Assembly: GCA_029263315.1 (NCBI GenBank)
Contig: JAJCXR010000065.1
Location: 1-64,000, forward strand
DNA: 64,000 nt
Direction of reading: 5' to 3'
From: Acidobacteriota bacterium
Lineage (GTDB): Bacteria > Acidobacteriota > Thermoanaerobaculia > Multivoradales > J023
Shown here: positions 18,803 to 28,400 of the stretch, piece after piece
How positions within the stretch are numbered: position 1 is the first letter of the stretch
Layout of the letters: every line of letters begins with the position of its first letter
Translations under genes and position numbers: made by a program
The notes under the pieces: model-generated
The model's input: only the letters and a program-made list of their open reading frames with translations
Databases searched by the model: none
What the model was told of the DNA's origin: nothing

Positions 18803-19425
18803 AAATCCAATGCATAGGGTCGCTGTGCATGGGCCCAGTGTGTAAAGGTCCCTCCCACTGGCGATCGCCGATGCTCGGCCGTTGGGTGACGGTAGGGTTG
18901 CTGACCTGCGGTCTGATGCTCACCGTCGTCGGTGGCGTCGCGGCGCAGGACGACGAGTTTGCGGTACAAGACGATGAATTTGTCGCCGAAGGGGAAGACA
19001 GCCTATCCGGCCCTTCCCAGGCGGACTACACGATCATCGATGAGCTTCTGGCCCGTGACGAAGCGTCCCTCACCGATTCCGCGGGGTCCAACTACGATCC
19101 GGGGACCCGCCGAGATCCTTTCCGCTCCCTCCTACAACGACGCAAGTCTTCGTTGGTCGAGGTGGAGGAGGATCGTCCGGAGGGACCGGCGGGCCTGTTG
19201 GTCGACGAGATAGAAGTCGAGGGAGTGTTCATCTTGCCGGATGGACCGGTGGTACAGATCCAGTCCGCGAGTGAAGAGACCAGTTTCCTGTTGCGCCCCG
19301 GGGATCAACTCTGGGACGGGGATGTGGTCAGCATTACATTGGACGAAGTGACCTTCAAACAGTCGGTCAATGACCCATCGTCCCTGAAGCCCTATCGGGA
19401 GGTCGTCAAGCGCATCAAGCAATGA
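18799..19425 (+). CDS. pilP: Type IV pilus assembly protein PilP-like
   Basis: 208 residues. The start is TTG at 18799, overlapping the pilO stop as TTGA with a strong GGAGGAGG just before it; this arrangement points to translational coupling. An N-terminal hydrophobic segment (VTVGLLTCGLMLTVVGGVAAQ) is cleaved or anchors the protein. A disordered acidic stretch follows, then RRDPFRSLL, the PilP hallmark preceding its small beta-sandwich, with VDEIEVEGVFILPDGPVVQIQ. PilP links PilN/PilO to the secretin PilQ. It has no canonical lipobox, unlike Neisseria PilP. Confidence 0.88.
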   Translation: MKIQCIGSLCMGPVCKGPSHWRSPMLGRWVTVGLLTCGLMLTVVGGVAAQDDEFAVQDDEFVAEGEDSLSGPSQADYTIIDELLARDEASLTDSAGSNYDPGTRRDPFRSLLQRRKSSLVEVEEDRPEGPAGLLVDEIEVEGVFILPDGPVVQIQSASEETSFLLRPGDQLWDGDVVSITLDEVTFKQSVNDPSSLKPYREVVKRIKQ

Positions 19426-19669
19426 CGTTACATCATGTGGTGTCGAAGCAAGAGCGACGATCTCTGAACTATCGGGACGCACTTCGAGGAAGGTATGCAG
19501 TCATCAACTCAGACTCAAACCGGAGCAGCCGTGCTGCTGTTGGTGTCACGCCTCAACGGGTCGCAGGGACCTGGCAAGCCGAGGAGCAAGGGGATGCACC
19601 ATGAACATGGTCCGTTGGCGAAATGCCGGATTTCTGGCATTGGCTGTCAGCCGGTTGGAGACGAGTGAG

Positions 19670-22528
19670 ATGGGGGAGAGCAAGGTGATCAAAAGACTTA
19701 CAGGGCTGGGGATCTCGACGGCGATACTCGCTGTCTCTCTGTTGGCCGGTTGTAGCGCATCCAACGATGCGCCTCGCACCCGTGCCGTTGCGGAGTCATC
19801 TCCTCCACCGGTGTCGGCCACGCAGGTGCGTCGCCCCGCGGAAATCCGCTCCTTGGAGCTTTCGGCCGACGGTACGGGTGCGGCTCTCGAGTTGGAGGCC
19901 GACCGGCCTCTGGTTTGGACGAGCTTTCGCGATGCATCCGGTGACTTGGTCATCGAGCTTCCGAACAGTATGCCCAGCGCCTCGGTGGGCAACCTCAGCC
20001 CCAATCAGGGCTTGGTGGCCTCGGTGGGGGTCGAGTTGCTCGACGACGCCGATCGGCCCCTGACGCGCTTGGTGGTGCGGACCCGTCAGGCCAGTGAGCA
20101 TTCGCTGGCCGGAGAGGACGACCGCCTCAAGCTGCAACTGCTGCCGGTGGACAACGGTCAGCCCGTTGCCTTGGCCTACGAGCCGCTGCCGAGCGAAGAT
20201 CTGGACGCCGATACCACCGTCGCCGAGGCACCTCGAGATGGGTCGCCGGGGACCGGAGTCGGGGCGGCCGGGACGCCGATGACGGACCGAACGGCAGCCG
20301 ATCAAGGGGCCTCGGCCACCGCAAGCTACGGCGCGGCGCAGGTCGCCGCCTACGGGACCGCCGACGCTCCCTTGGCGGGCCCGCCGGCCACCGGCGTTCC
20401 AGCCAGCCAGCTTTACGGCATCGAGGTGCTGCAGGCGGAGAATGGAACGGTCATCCAGGTGGCGGGCGACGGGCAATTCGAATATACGAGCTTCAGGCTC
20501 CAGAGCCCGGAACGTTTTGTCATCGACCTCGCCGGAGTGACCAACATGGCGAGGCGTTCCAGCTTGCCGGTGGGTAGCTCCGATGTGGAGCAGATCCGAG
20601 TTGGCCAGTTCAAGGCACGTCCCGACCCGGTGTCGCGGGTTGTCTTCGACCTCAACAGCCAAGGCATTCCGGTCATCGAACGCACCGAAGATGGGTTGGT
20701 GGTGAGCTTTGGAGGCATCGCCGCCGAAGCCGCGATGGCTCGCACGACGGCTCCGCCGGCGATGCCTCCGCCGGTCGAAACGACCCTGGCGGAAGATGTC
20801 GCTTCCGGCGACGTGGACGGGTCTTCCGAGACCCCCTACGAATCCGAGGACACCTACGCATCGATGTCGGAGCCAGCCGCCGAAGAGTCCTATGACGAAG
20901 AGCCCTATGGCGAAGAGCCCTATGGCGAAGACGTGGTCACCGTCGAGACGACGATGGCGGACGATGGCGGCGACCCCTACGACGACGATCCCTACGACGA
21001 CGGCCAGGACGCCAGCGGCCAGATGGCCCAGGACAGCGCCGACCAGGCGATGACGGTGGGCGATGAGCCCCCGACCTACGGAGCAGCCGCTGAAACCGTC
21101 GCCGCAGCGCCGCCGAGCATTCCGGTGTACGAACCGACTCCAGCCCCACCGCCGGCCACCACCCGAGCCCCGGCCGTCAGTCGGCCCGTGGGCACCAGCG
21201 ATGTGGCGTTGTTCGAGGCCCAAGAAGTGCAAGTCGGCGAAGTGGAGACCAAAGAAGATCCCGTTCTACAGTCCTTTGGCGCCTTGGTGGTCAATCGTCA
21301 GGAACGGCAATACGTCGGCGATCCCATCGACATGTCGTTGAAGAAAGCGGATTTGGTCGAGACCTTGCGGTCCTTCGCGACGATCAGCGATCTCAACTTC
21401 GTCATCCAACCTGGGGTCTCGGGCAGCGTCACCGTCGAGCTCAAGGGAGTGCCTTGGGACCAGGCGATGGAGCAGATCCTCAAGATCAACAATTTGGGCA
21501 TGGACATCGATGGCACGATCGTTCGCATCGCTCCCATGGCGCAATTGCGGACCGAGGCGGAGGAGCAGAGGAGACTGGCCTTGGCCCGTCAAAGCTCAGT
21601 TCCCCTGAAGACGGTCCTCAAGAGCTTGAGCTACTCGAATGCCACCGAGGTTGCGACCCTATTGCGCAATCGTACCGGCTCATTGCTCAGCTCCCGGGGC
21701 ACCGTGCAAGTGGATGCGCGGACCAACACCTTGATCATCCGCGAGCTCCCTGAGTCCGTCGATACGGTGCTGGCGGTGATCGAAAATCTCGACGCTCCGG
21801 AACCGCAGGTGACCATCGAAGCTCGCATTATCGAAGCGACCAAAAGCTTCAGCCGCACCTTGGGCATCCAGTGGGGTTACAACTACGACGCCAACCAGGC
21901 CCTGGGCAATGCCACGGGGCTCGCTTTCCCCAACTCCATCGGCCTCGACGGCAATGTTGGGCTGTTGACCGGCGGCTCCGCCGGTCTATTGAATCTCACC
22001 TTGGGTAACCTGATCGATTCGTTCACCCTCGATGCTCAGTTGCAAGTGGCCGAGAACGAGGGTTTGGTGAATCTGGTGTCGGCGCCGCGGGTCACGACCC
22101 TCAACAACAACGCGGCGTCGATTCAGAGCGGTGTTCAGATACCTGTGCAGACCGTGTCCAACAATACGGTCTCGGTGCAGTTCGTCAATGCCACGCTACA
22201 GCTGACGGTGACACCGCAGGTGACCGCCGAAGGCACCATCGTGCTCGACATCAACGTCGCCAAGAGGTCGCCGGCCCCTGGTCTGGCCATCGCTGGCGCC
22301 ACCAACTCTCCCATCTCGACCCGCGAAGCACGGACCAAGGTGATCGTCCGGGACGGGGGGACCGCTGTCATCGGCGGTATCTATGAGGTGAGCTCGAATG
22401 AAGTGCAGGATCGTTTGCCGGGATTGGCCAACATTCCAATCCTCGGTCATTTGTTCAAAAATCGAAATCGAAGCAACTCGAACGACGAGTTGATGATTTT
22501 CATCACACCCCGCATCGTCCAGATGTAA
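19670..22528 (+). CDS. pilQ: Type IV pilus secretin PilQ
   Basis: 952 residues from ATG at 19670, chosen because GGAG is 9 bases upstream and the next 28 residues form a lipoprotein signal ending LLAGC; ATG 19601 and GTG 19685 are in-frame alternatives. Two AMIN domains (about 57-153 and 247-350) should bind peptidoglycan. An unusually long acidic linker (350-530) with repeats such as EEPYGEEPYGED and DDPYDD follows. Then come an STN/N0-type domain (533-623), a secretin N domain (647-710) and the secretin barrel core (710-952) with VPILGHLFKNR-like NIPILGHLFKNR near the end. It forms the outer-membrane pore through which the pilus exits. The 244-bp gap after pilP leaves room for an internal promoter. 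Confidence 0.96.
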   Translation: MGESKVIKRLTGLGISTAILAVSLLAGCSASNDAPRTRAVAESSPPPVSATQVRRPAEIRSLELSADGTGAALELEADRPLVWTSFRDASGDLVIELPNSMPSASVGNLSPNQGLVASVGVELLDDADRPLTRLVVRTRQASEHSLAGEDDRLKLQLLPVDNGQPVALAYEPLPSEDLDADTTVAEAPRDGSPGTGVGAAGTPMTDRTAADQGASATASYGAAQVAAYGTADAPLAGPPATGVPASQLYGIEVLQAENGTVIQVAGDGQFEYTSFRLQSPERFVIDLAGVTNMARRSSLPVGSSDVEQIRVGQFKARPDPVSRVVFDLNSQGIPVIERTEDGLVVSFGGIAAEAAMARTTAPPAMPPPVETTLAEDVASGDVDGSSETPYESEDTYASMSEPAAEESYDEEPYGEEPYGEDVVTVETTMADDGGDPYDDDPYDDGQDASGQMAQDSADQAMTVGDEPPTYGAAAETVAAAPPSIPVYEPTPAPPPATTRAPAVSRPVGTSDVALFEAQEVQVGEVETKEDPVLQSFGALVVNRQERQYVGDPIDMSLKKADLVETLRSFATISDLNFVIQPGVSGSVTVELKGVPWDQAMEQILKINNLGMDIDGTIVRIAPMAQLRTEAEEQRRLALARQSSVPLKTVLKSLSYSNATEVATLLRNRTGSLLSSRGTVQVDARTNTLIIRELPESVDTVLAVIENLDAPEPQVTIEARIIEATKSFSRTLGIQWGYNYDANQALGNATGLAFPNSIGLDGNVGLLTGGSAGLLNLTLGNLIDSFTLDAQLQVAENEGLVNLVSAPRVTTLNNNAASIQSGVQIPVQTVSNNTVSVQFVNATLQLTVTPQVTAEGTIVLDINVAKRSPAPGLAIAGATNSPISTREARTKVIVRDGGTAVIGGIYEVSSNEVQDRLPGLANIPILGHLFKNRNRSNSNDELMIFITPRIVQM

Positions 22529-22549
22529 CGCAGCTTCGGAGGCGTGAAC

Positions 22550-23110
22550 GTGAAAGTCGCAACAAAGCTTTTCCTACTGATTGCCCTAGCAGTGCTCCTC
22601 GCCGGGTGCAGTGACTTGGAAACAACGGATCAGGGCGGGGTGATCCTGAAGGTTCAGTTCGTCAACGTCCCTGGGTCGATCGGTGTCAATGACCAAAACG
22701 AGGTCTTGATTCCTACGATCCAGATCGACAGCGTCGTACAGAACCCGACGGGTGGCTCCTCCAGCGTCATGGATGTGCTGGTGGATGTCTACGAGGTGAC
22801 GTTCAGCCGTGCCGATACCGGCACCAGGACGCCACCGGCCTTTATCTACAACCGGGCGGCTACGGTGCCGGTCGGCGGCACCTTGACCCTGAGCAACTTC
22901 CCGATCATGGGTATTGAGCAGATGCGCAGTGCCCCCCTCTCGGATCTGCTGTTCGAGAATGGCGGTGTCGACAGGGAAACGGGCGCCACCAACATTCGGA
23001 TCAATGCCACTTTTACCGTTTTCGGGCGGACCGTAGCGGGCGAGAACGTGGCCAGCACGCCGCGCACAGAGACCATTGAATTCATCACCTCGTCGACCAT
23101 CGCACAGTAG
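22550..23110 (+). CDS. Lipoprotein of unknown function, downstream of pilQ
   Basis: 186 residues. Of two in-frame GTGs, the one at 22550 is chosen because CGGAGG (22537-22542) is 7 bases away; at 22544 it would be only 1 base away. The N terminus MKVATKLFLLIALAVLLAGCSD is a strong lipoprotein signal. The mature protein is strand-rich (VILKVQFVNVPG, ILIPTIQIDSV-like segments, VPVGGTLTLSNFPI) and resembles a small beta-sandwich. I do not recognise a family. The 21-base gap to pilQ makes co-transcription with the pilus genes very likely, so it may assist the secretin or anchor a surface protein. Confidence 0.75.
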   Translation: MKVATKLFLLIALAVLLAGCSDLETTDQGGVILKVQFVNVPGSIGVNDQNEVLIPTIQIDSVVQNPTGGSSSVMDVLVDVYEVTFSRADTGTRTPPAFIYNRAATVPVGGTLTLSNFPIMGIEQMRSAPLSDLLFENGGVDRETGATNIRINATFTVFGRTVAGENVASTPRTETIEFITSSTIAQ

Positions 23111-23198
23111 CGATGGCGTCGCGACTTGACGAACCATCCCTAGGGTGGCCGTCAGAACGCTTGAGCGCAAACCTCGGGTGAGCAACCGGAGAGTCGTT

Positions 23199-25256
23199 AT
23201 GGAAGGCGCAATGTTCCAGCTCCAAAAGATCAAAACGTCATCGACCGTGTCTTCGGTGGGAAAATTCCTGCTGATGGCTTCCCTGGCCCTGTTCATCGGT
23301 GCGTGCGAATCCGACTCGCCGACCGCTCCGTCGCAGGTCCCCGCGCCTCCTGCCACCTCCGGTGGTGGGAGTACCAATGGTGGTTTCAAGATCACCGTCA
23401 CGGCATCCCCCGGTGAGTTCGATCTCGAGGAGATCGCCGAAACCGGCCTCTCCACGGCGCAGATCACGGTCACCGCTCGGCGCAACGACAACAATGCCGT
23501 GGTGCCTCAAAACTCGACGGCCTTGCTGACCACCACCGGTGGGTCGCTGGCCAATGCCTCGGGGACTGTCGGGGTATCGATTCCGATCACCTTCGATGGC
23601 TCAGGGCAGGCGCGTGCGGCGTTGACCGTTCCGACGGAAGCCGCCACGGTGGTCAGTGTGCGGGCCCAGATCGAGAGCAGCTTCGGTGAAACGCAAGTGC
23701 GGATCACCGAGGAGGAGGGCGTGCCGCTGTTTATCCAGTCGGTGTCACCGAATACCGGGCCGCCCAGCGGAGGCACGCTGGTCGATATCCGAGGCTCTGG
23801 TTTCGACGAGCCGATCCGTGTCAACTTTGGCTCGTTGCCGGGCATCGTGCAGAGCAGCAGCAGCAATCGCATCGTGGCCTTGACACCTTCCGTCGACCTG
23901 CCGGCTGGTCAGACCTCCACCGTGGGGGTGACGGTGATGATCAATGTCAACGATCCCGTCGACACGCCGGCCACAGACTCGTTGGGCAATGCCTTCACCT
24001 ACGCCCGCGGCGGGCAGGTGGTGACGCCGACCATCGTTTCATTGACCCCGACCTCAGGTCCCAACGAAGGCGGCACGCAGGTGACCATCTTCGGAGAGGG
24101 CTTCGCCGACGAGGTACAAGTCTTTTTTGGCTCGGGTGCCTTGATCGAGGCACCGGTGCTGAATATCACCCCGACTCGCTTGCTGGTGCGCACCCCTTCG
24201 GCCACCGGACCCAATGCCGTCAATCAGAACTCGATCGTCAATGTACGGGTCGTCAACACGGTCTCCGGTGCCGCGGATGTCCTGGGTGGCAGCTACCAAT
24301 ACGGCGGACCGGGCTCGCCGGTGATGTTCATCTCTGCGGCCGGGCCCAACGAGGGCATTTACCTCGGCGGTACGGTGACGACCATCTTCGGTCAAGGTTT
24401 TGCCGAGCCCGTGGTGGTCGAATTCGGCGGTCTCGGCCAGCAAGAGATTTCCGTCACCGGGACGGAGATCGTCGCCAGATCGTTCCCTGTCGAAATCGCT
24501 GGCTGTAACCGGCCGAGCGGCAACTTCCGGGTGGTCAACATCGAAACGGGCGAAGAGGCCTCTTCCAGTATCCCGTTCGTCTATCGTCCCGTCGAGCCGG
24601 CGATTTTCAATATTTCACCGACCAGCGCGACGGTTGATGTGAATACGCGAAGCATTGTTGGCAATGACAGTTTCACTTTGAGCGGTTTTGGTTTCGACCG
24701 TCAGGACTTCCCACCACGGGTCACCTTCGATGACGTGGCTGCAGGTGGCGTCAGCGTCACCGACATCGATTCGGGCAATTTCGAAGCTCGCTTCGGTATC
24801 GGCAGCACGATCAATGGAACGATCCCACCGTTCACCGGCGATCTCGGTACGGAGACCTGTGATGCGGGTGGCGTTGCAGGTGAGCGATTCATCACCACCT
24901 TGGTGCCGGTGACGGTGACCAATTTGCCGACCGACTGCAGCGATACGGTGAACAATTTCTTCGCCTACGTTCCGAGTGATACCAGTTGCCGGGTGGAGGC
25001 TGCGCCTCCGGCCGCGCCAACGGCGAGCTTCACCTTTGTGCCCAACAACCTGACGGTGGATTTCACCGATCAGTCGGCTGGGGCCCCGACCTCCTGGATG
25101 TGGACCTTCGGGGATGGTGGGAGCTCTACGCTGCAGAATCCAACACACACCTACGCGCCGGTGGCCGCCACCTACAACGTGACGTTGACCGCCACAAACG
25201 GTGCAGGGTCGGATTCGATCACCATTCCGGTGGTGATCACTCCGTTGGGTAATTGA
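23199..25256 (+). CDS. Multi-domain IPT/TIG and PKD surface lipoprotein
   Basis: 685 residues. ATG at 23199 has GGAGAG 5 bases upstream; the signal ends in a lipobox LFIGAC. An invasin-like Ig domain comes first (about 55-170). At least three IPT/TIG domains follow, each opened by a motif such as SVSPNTGPPSGGTLVDIRG, SLTPTSGPNEGGTQVTIFG or AGPNEGIYLGGTVTTIFG. A less regular sandwich comes next, and a C-terminal PKD domain (WMWTFGDGGSSTLQNPTHTY). These modules mediate protein or carbohydrate contacts on the cell surface. Position after pilQ and a terminator behind it suggest it is the last gene of the extended pilus transcript. Confidence 0.85.
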   Translation: MEGAMFQLQKIKTSSTVSSVGKFLLMASLALFIGACESDSPTAPSQVPAPPATSGGGSTNGGFKITVTASPGEFDLEEIAETGLSTAQITVTARRNDNNAVVPQNSTALLTTTGGSLANASGTVGVSIPITFDGSGQARAALTVPTEAATVVSVRAQIESSFGETQVRITEEEGVPLFIQSVSPNTGPPSGGTLVDIRGSGFDEPIRVNFGSLPGIVQSSSSNRIVALTPSVDLPAGQTSTVGVTVMINVNDPVDTPATDSLGNAFTYARGGQVVTPTIVSLTPTSGPNEGGTQVTIFGEGFADEVQVFFGSGALIEAPVLNITPTRLLVRTPSATGPNAVNQNSIVNVRVVNTVSGAADVLGGSYQYGGPGSPVMFISAAGPNEGIYLGGTVTTIFGQGFAEPVVVEFGGLGQQEISVTGTEIVARSFPVEIAGCNRPSGNFRVVNIETGEEASSSIPFVYRPVEPAIFNISPTSATVDVNTRSIVGNDSFTLSGFGFDRQDFPPRVTFDDVAAGGVSVTDIDSGNFEARFGIGSTINGTIPPFTGDLGTETCDAGGVAGERFITTLVPVTVTNLPTDCSDTVNNFFAYVPSDTSCRVEAAPPAAPTASFTFVPNNLTVDFTDQSAGAPTSWMWTFGDGGSSTLQNPTHTYAPVAATYNVTLTATNGAGSDSITIPVVITPLGN

Positions 25257-25302
25257 GCTGCGGAATGGCGGCGTCGCAGGAACAGAAGCAGTAGACTTGT
25301 CC

Positions 25303-25324
25303 GGGCCCGAGATTTCTCGGGCCC
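25303..25324 (+). terminator. Hairpin terminator after the IPT/PKD lipoprotein
   Basis: GGGCCCGAG (25303-25311) pairs perfectly with CTCGGGCCC (25316-25324) around a 4-base loop; TTCGCAT follows, so the U tract is weak. Confidence 0.75.
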
Positions 25325-25453
25325 TTCGCATCGGTTGGCCTTCGTATCGATTTAGGGAGCTGCGGCTCACCTCATCAACGAATCCCGAAGGATCTCGAAA
25401 GGCCCTTCGAGGGCGGTCGAAGATGAAATTTTGCCTCTGAGTTGGAGGATCGT

Positions 25454-28400
25454 ATGGTCAGGAAGCATCTCGGAATCGTTCCCCTGGTCATCTTTTTCTC
25501 GGGCTTGCTGTGGACGGTCACCTTCGCCCATGCAGCTGAGAATCGTTGGTCGTCCCAAGGGCCCTTCGGCAACGGCGTGAAGGCACTGGTCGTTGATCCC
25601 AACGACAATTCTGTTGTCTATGCCGGCATTCAGGGCGCCGGTGTCTTCAAGACCACCAACGGCGGTGCCTCCTGGGCAGCGACGACGCCACCCCCGGACG
25701 TCCGGGTCCGAGCCTTGGCCATCGATGGTCAGGACCCGGCCGTGCTTTACGCCGGGACCAACGGCGGAGGCATCTTCCGCAGCGCCGACGGCGGCGCCAG
25801 CTGGACAAATTTCAATGGTGCAGGCCCGGGAGTGCTGATCAACAAATCGGTGCTCGACCTGATCGTCCATCCGGACGACGACAACGTGCTGTTCGCCGCC
25901 ACCAACGGTGGAGGTGTCTTCAAGGGTGTCTTCGATCCGATGGTTCCGGAGGTGGTTTGGGATTCCGAGAACGTGGGTTTAGGCAATCTCGTGGTCTTCG
26001 ACATCGAAATCCCCAGTCCCTTGGTATCGAACATCACCCTCAACGAGGTGGATGCCGAGACCGCCGGTGCCCCCGCCTCCGAAAGCGCCGAGTTCATCGA
26101 GATCGTCGGCCCGCCGAATACGTCCCTCGGCAGCTTGGCCCTCGTTTTCTTCGACGGCGCGGCTCCTGTCTTCCCGGACGCCTCCGACGACTGCCCGGAC
26201 CCCACGACGTCGATAGCGGCCTCCAACCCATCCTATGCCGCCATCGATCTCGACGGCGTGGTGCTCAACGACGATGGTTTTGCGGTGATCGGCAACGTTG
26301 CTGGAGCAGATCTGCCCTTCCCCAGCAACGGATTCCTGCTCAATACGACCTCGGTGGTGGCCCTTTACGCCGGTGACGCCGTCGACTTCTACGACGACTC
26401 GATGATGCCTCCGGTGACCAAAGAGCCAAATGAGACCGCCTTGGACGCCATGGTCTACACCACCGGTGGCAATGCCGAGGATCCCTGCCTGATGCGCGAG
26501 CTCGGTCTCGACGGTGCGGACATCATCAACGAGGCTGCGGGTGGAGACGTCGACAACGATTCGATGTCGCGTATTCCAGACGCTGGCCAGCCTTATACCC
26601 AAGAGCGTTGGGCGCCGAACGATAGCTCAGCGGATACCCGCAATGTACCGTTGACAACCATCTTGGCGGCCACCGACCTGCAGGGGGTTTATCGGAGCAC
26701 GGAGGATTTCCTCGGAGGATCGGGGGGGGCGCCGCCGCCGAGTCCTTTGATTTGGACGCCGATCAACAACGGCTTGACCAGTCAGGTTGTTTTCTCCTTG
26801 GGGGTCGATCCCGTCGACCCAAATCTCAGCTGCGGCCTGTCCACCTACTCGGTGTACGCCGGTACCAGTGGCCAGGGAATCTTCAAGAGCACCGACCCCT
26901 GCGCCCTCGATCAGGAAGAAGACTGGGTGGCGGTCAATGCAGGTTTGCCCGCCAATACGACGGTGCTGTCCATCGCCGTGGCTCCGGTCATCGATCCGAG
27001 CGCCAATTTCGAGTCGGCTGTCTATCTGGGCACCGAAGAAGGACAGATCTTCAAAAGCACCGACAATGGCGGCACCTGGGCGGAACGCAGCAATGGTCTG
27101 GGCGGCTTGGCGGTCGAGGCCTTGATCGTCGAGCCGGAGATCTATCCCTTCGAGGATCCCCTGCGGCCGTCTCGTATCTATGCGGGAACGTTGGCCGGTG
27201 GCATCTACAAGACTCACGACAGCGCCTCCAACTGGTTCCTGAGCAGCTCTGAGGTTTCCGGCTTGATCGGTGTCTTCGTCGAGGATGTAGAGATCGATCC
27301 TACCGACCCGGATCACCTGCTGGCGGCCACTTTCGGCGGTGGCCTTTTCGAGAGTCTCGATGGTGGTCAGACCTGGCCAAACAATGGATTGACCGGCCTC
27401 GGGCAACCGGGTAGCAGTCTTATCTACACGGTGGCCATCGATCCTAGCGACCCAGACGTCATGTACAGTGGCACCGACTTGGCGGGCGGCTTCAAGAGCA
27501 CCGACGGCTCGGCCACCTGGATGCCCATGGCGTCCCTCAACGCCACCGAGAGCACGGTGTTTGAGATCGTCATCGATCCGACCGTCAATACGACCCTCTA
27601 CGCGTCAACCGGCGGGCTCTTCAAAAGCACCGATAGCGGCGCCACCTGGGTCGACGTGACAACGGGTTCGTTGGTGGACACTTTTGTGCTGTCGGTCAGC
27701 ATTGATCCCACCAACCCGTCGCGCCTCTTTGCGGCCACCCAGGGGGATGGTTTGCACCGCAGTCTCGACGGCGGCGGCACTTGGACCCGTGTCGGTCTCG
27801 GTAGCTTGACGGAAGAATTCATTCGCGTCGTCGCCATCAATCCCGACAGTCCCCTGACGGTGTTTGCGGGGACCGACGGCAGTGGTCTCTTCAAGAGCGT
27901 CGACGGGGGCAATGTTTGGGTCCAGGCCAACAATGGGCTGCCCAGTGGGTTGGTGGTCCTGGCCCTGAGGCTCGATCCCGAGGACTCGGGCATCATCTAC
28001 CTGGGGGCGGAAGGTTTCGATGGCGATACCGGTGGGGTGTTCCGCAGCATCGACGAAGGGGCCAATTGGGTTCCATACAATCGTGGCCTGACCAACTTTG
28101 TGGTCAAGGACATCGAGATTGCACCGCGTTTTCTCGAGGAAGATCCTCTGATCTTGCAGTCGGCCACCGAAGGCGGCGGCGTCTTCGATTTCACCCGCAT
28201 CGAGCGCTTCACCATCGAACCGACCACCGGCTTGGTGACCACGGAGTCGGGCGGTGTCGACAGCTTCACCGTCGTCCTGACCTCGATTCCGAGCTCGAAT
28301 GTGCTGTTGGAGCTCACATCTTCCGATCCGGGGGAAGGCACACCGGCGCCGTCGACGTTGCTCTTCACCCCGGGTACGGCCTTCGACCCGCAGACCGTGC

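Noticed and set aside
19796..21232. Minus-strand open frame (478 codons) inside pilQ
   Set aside because: Antisense shadow; the plus strand encodes secretin domains throughout.
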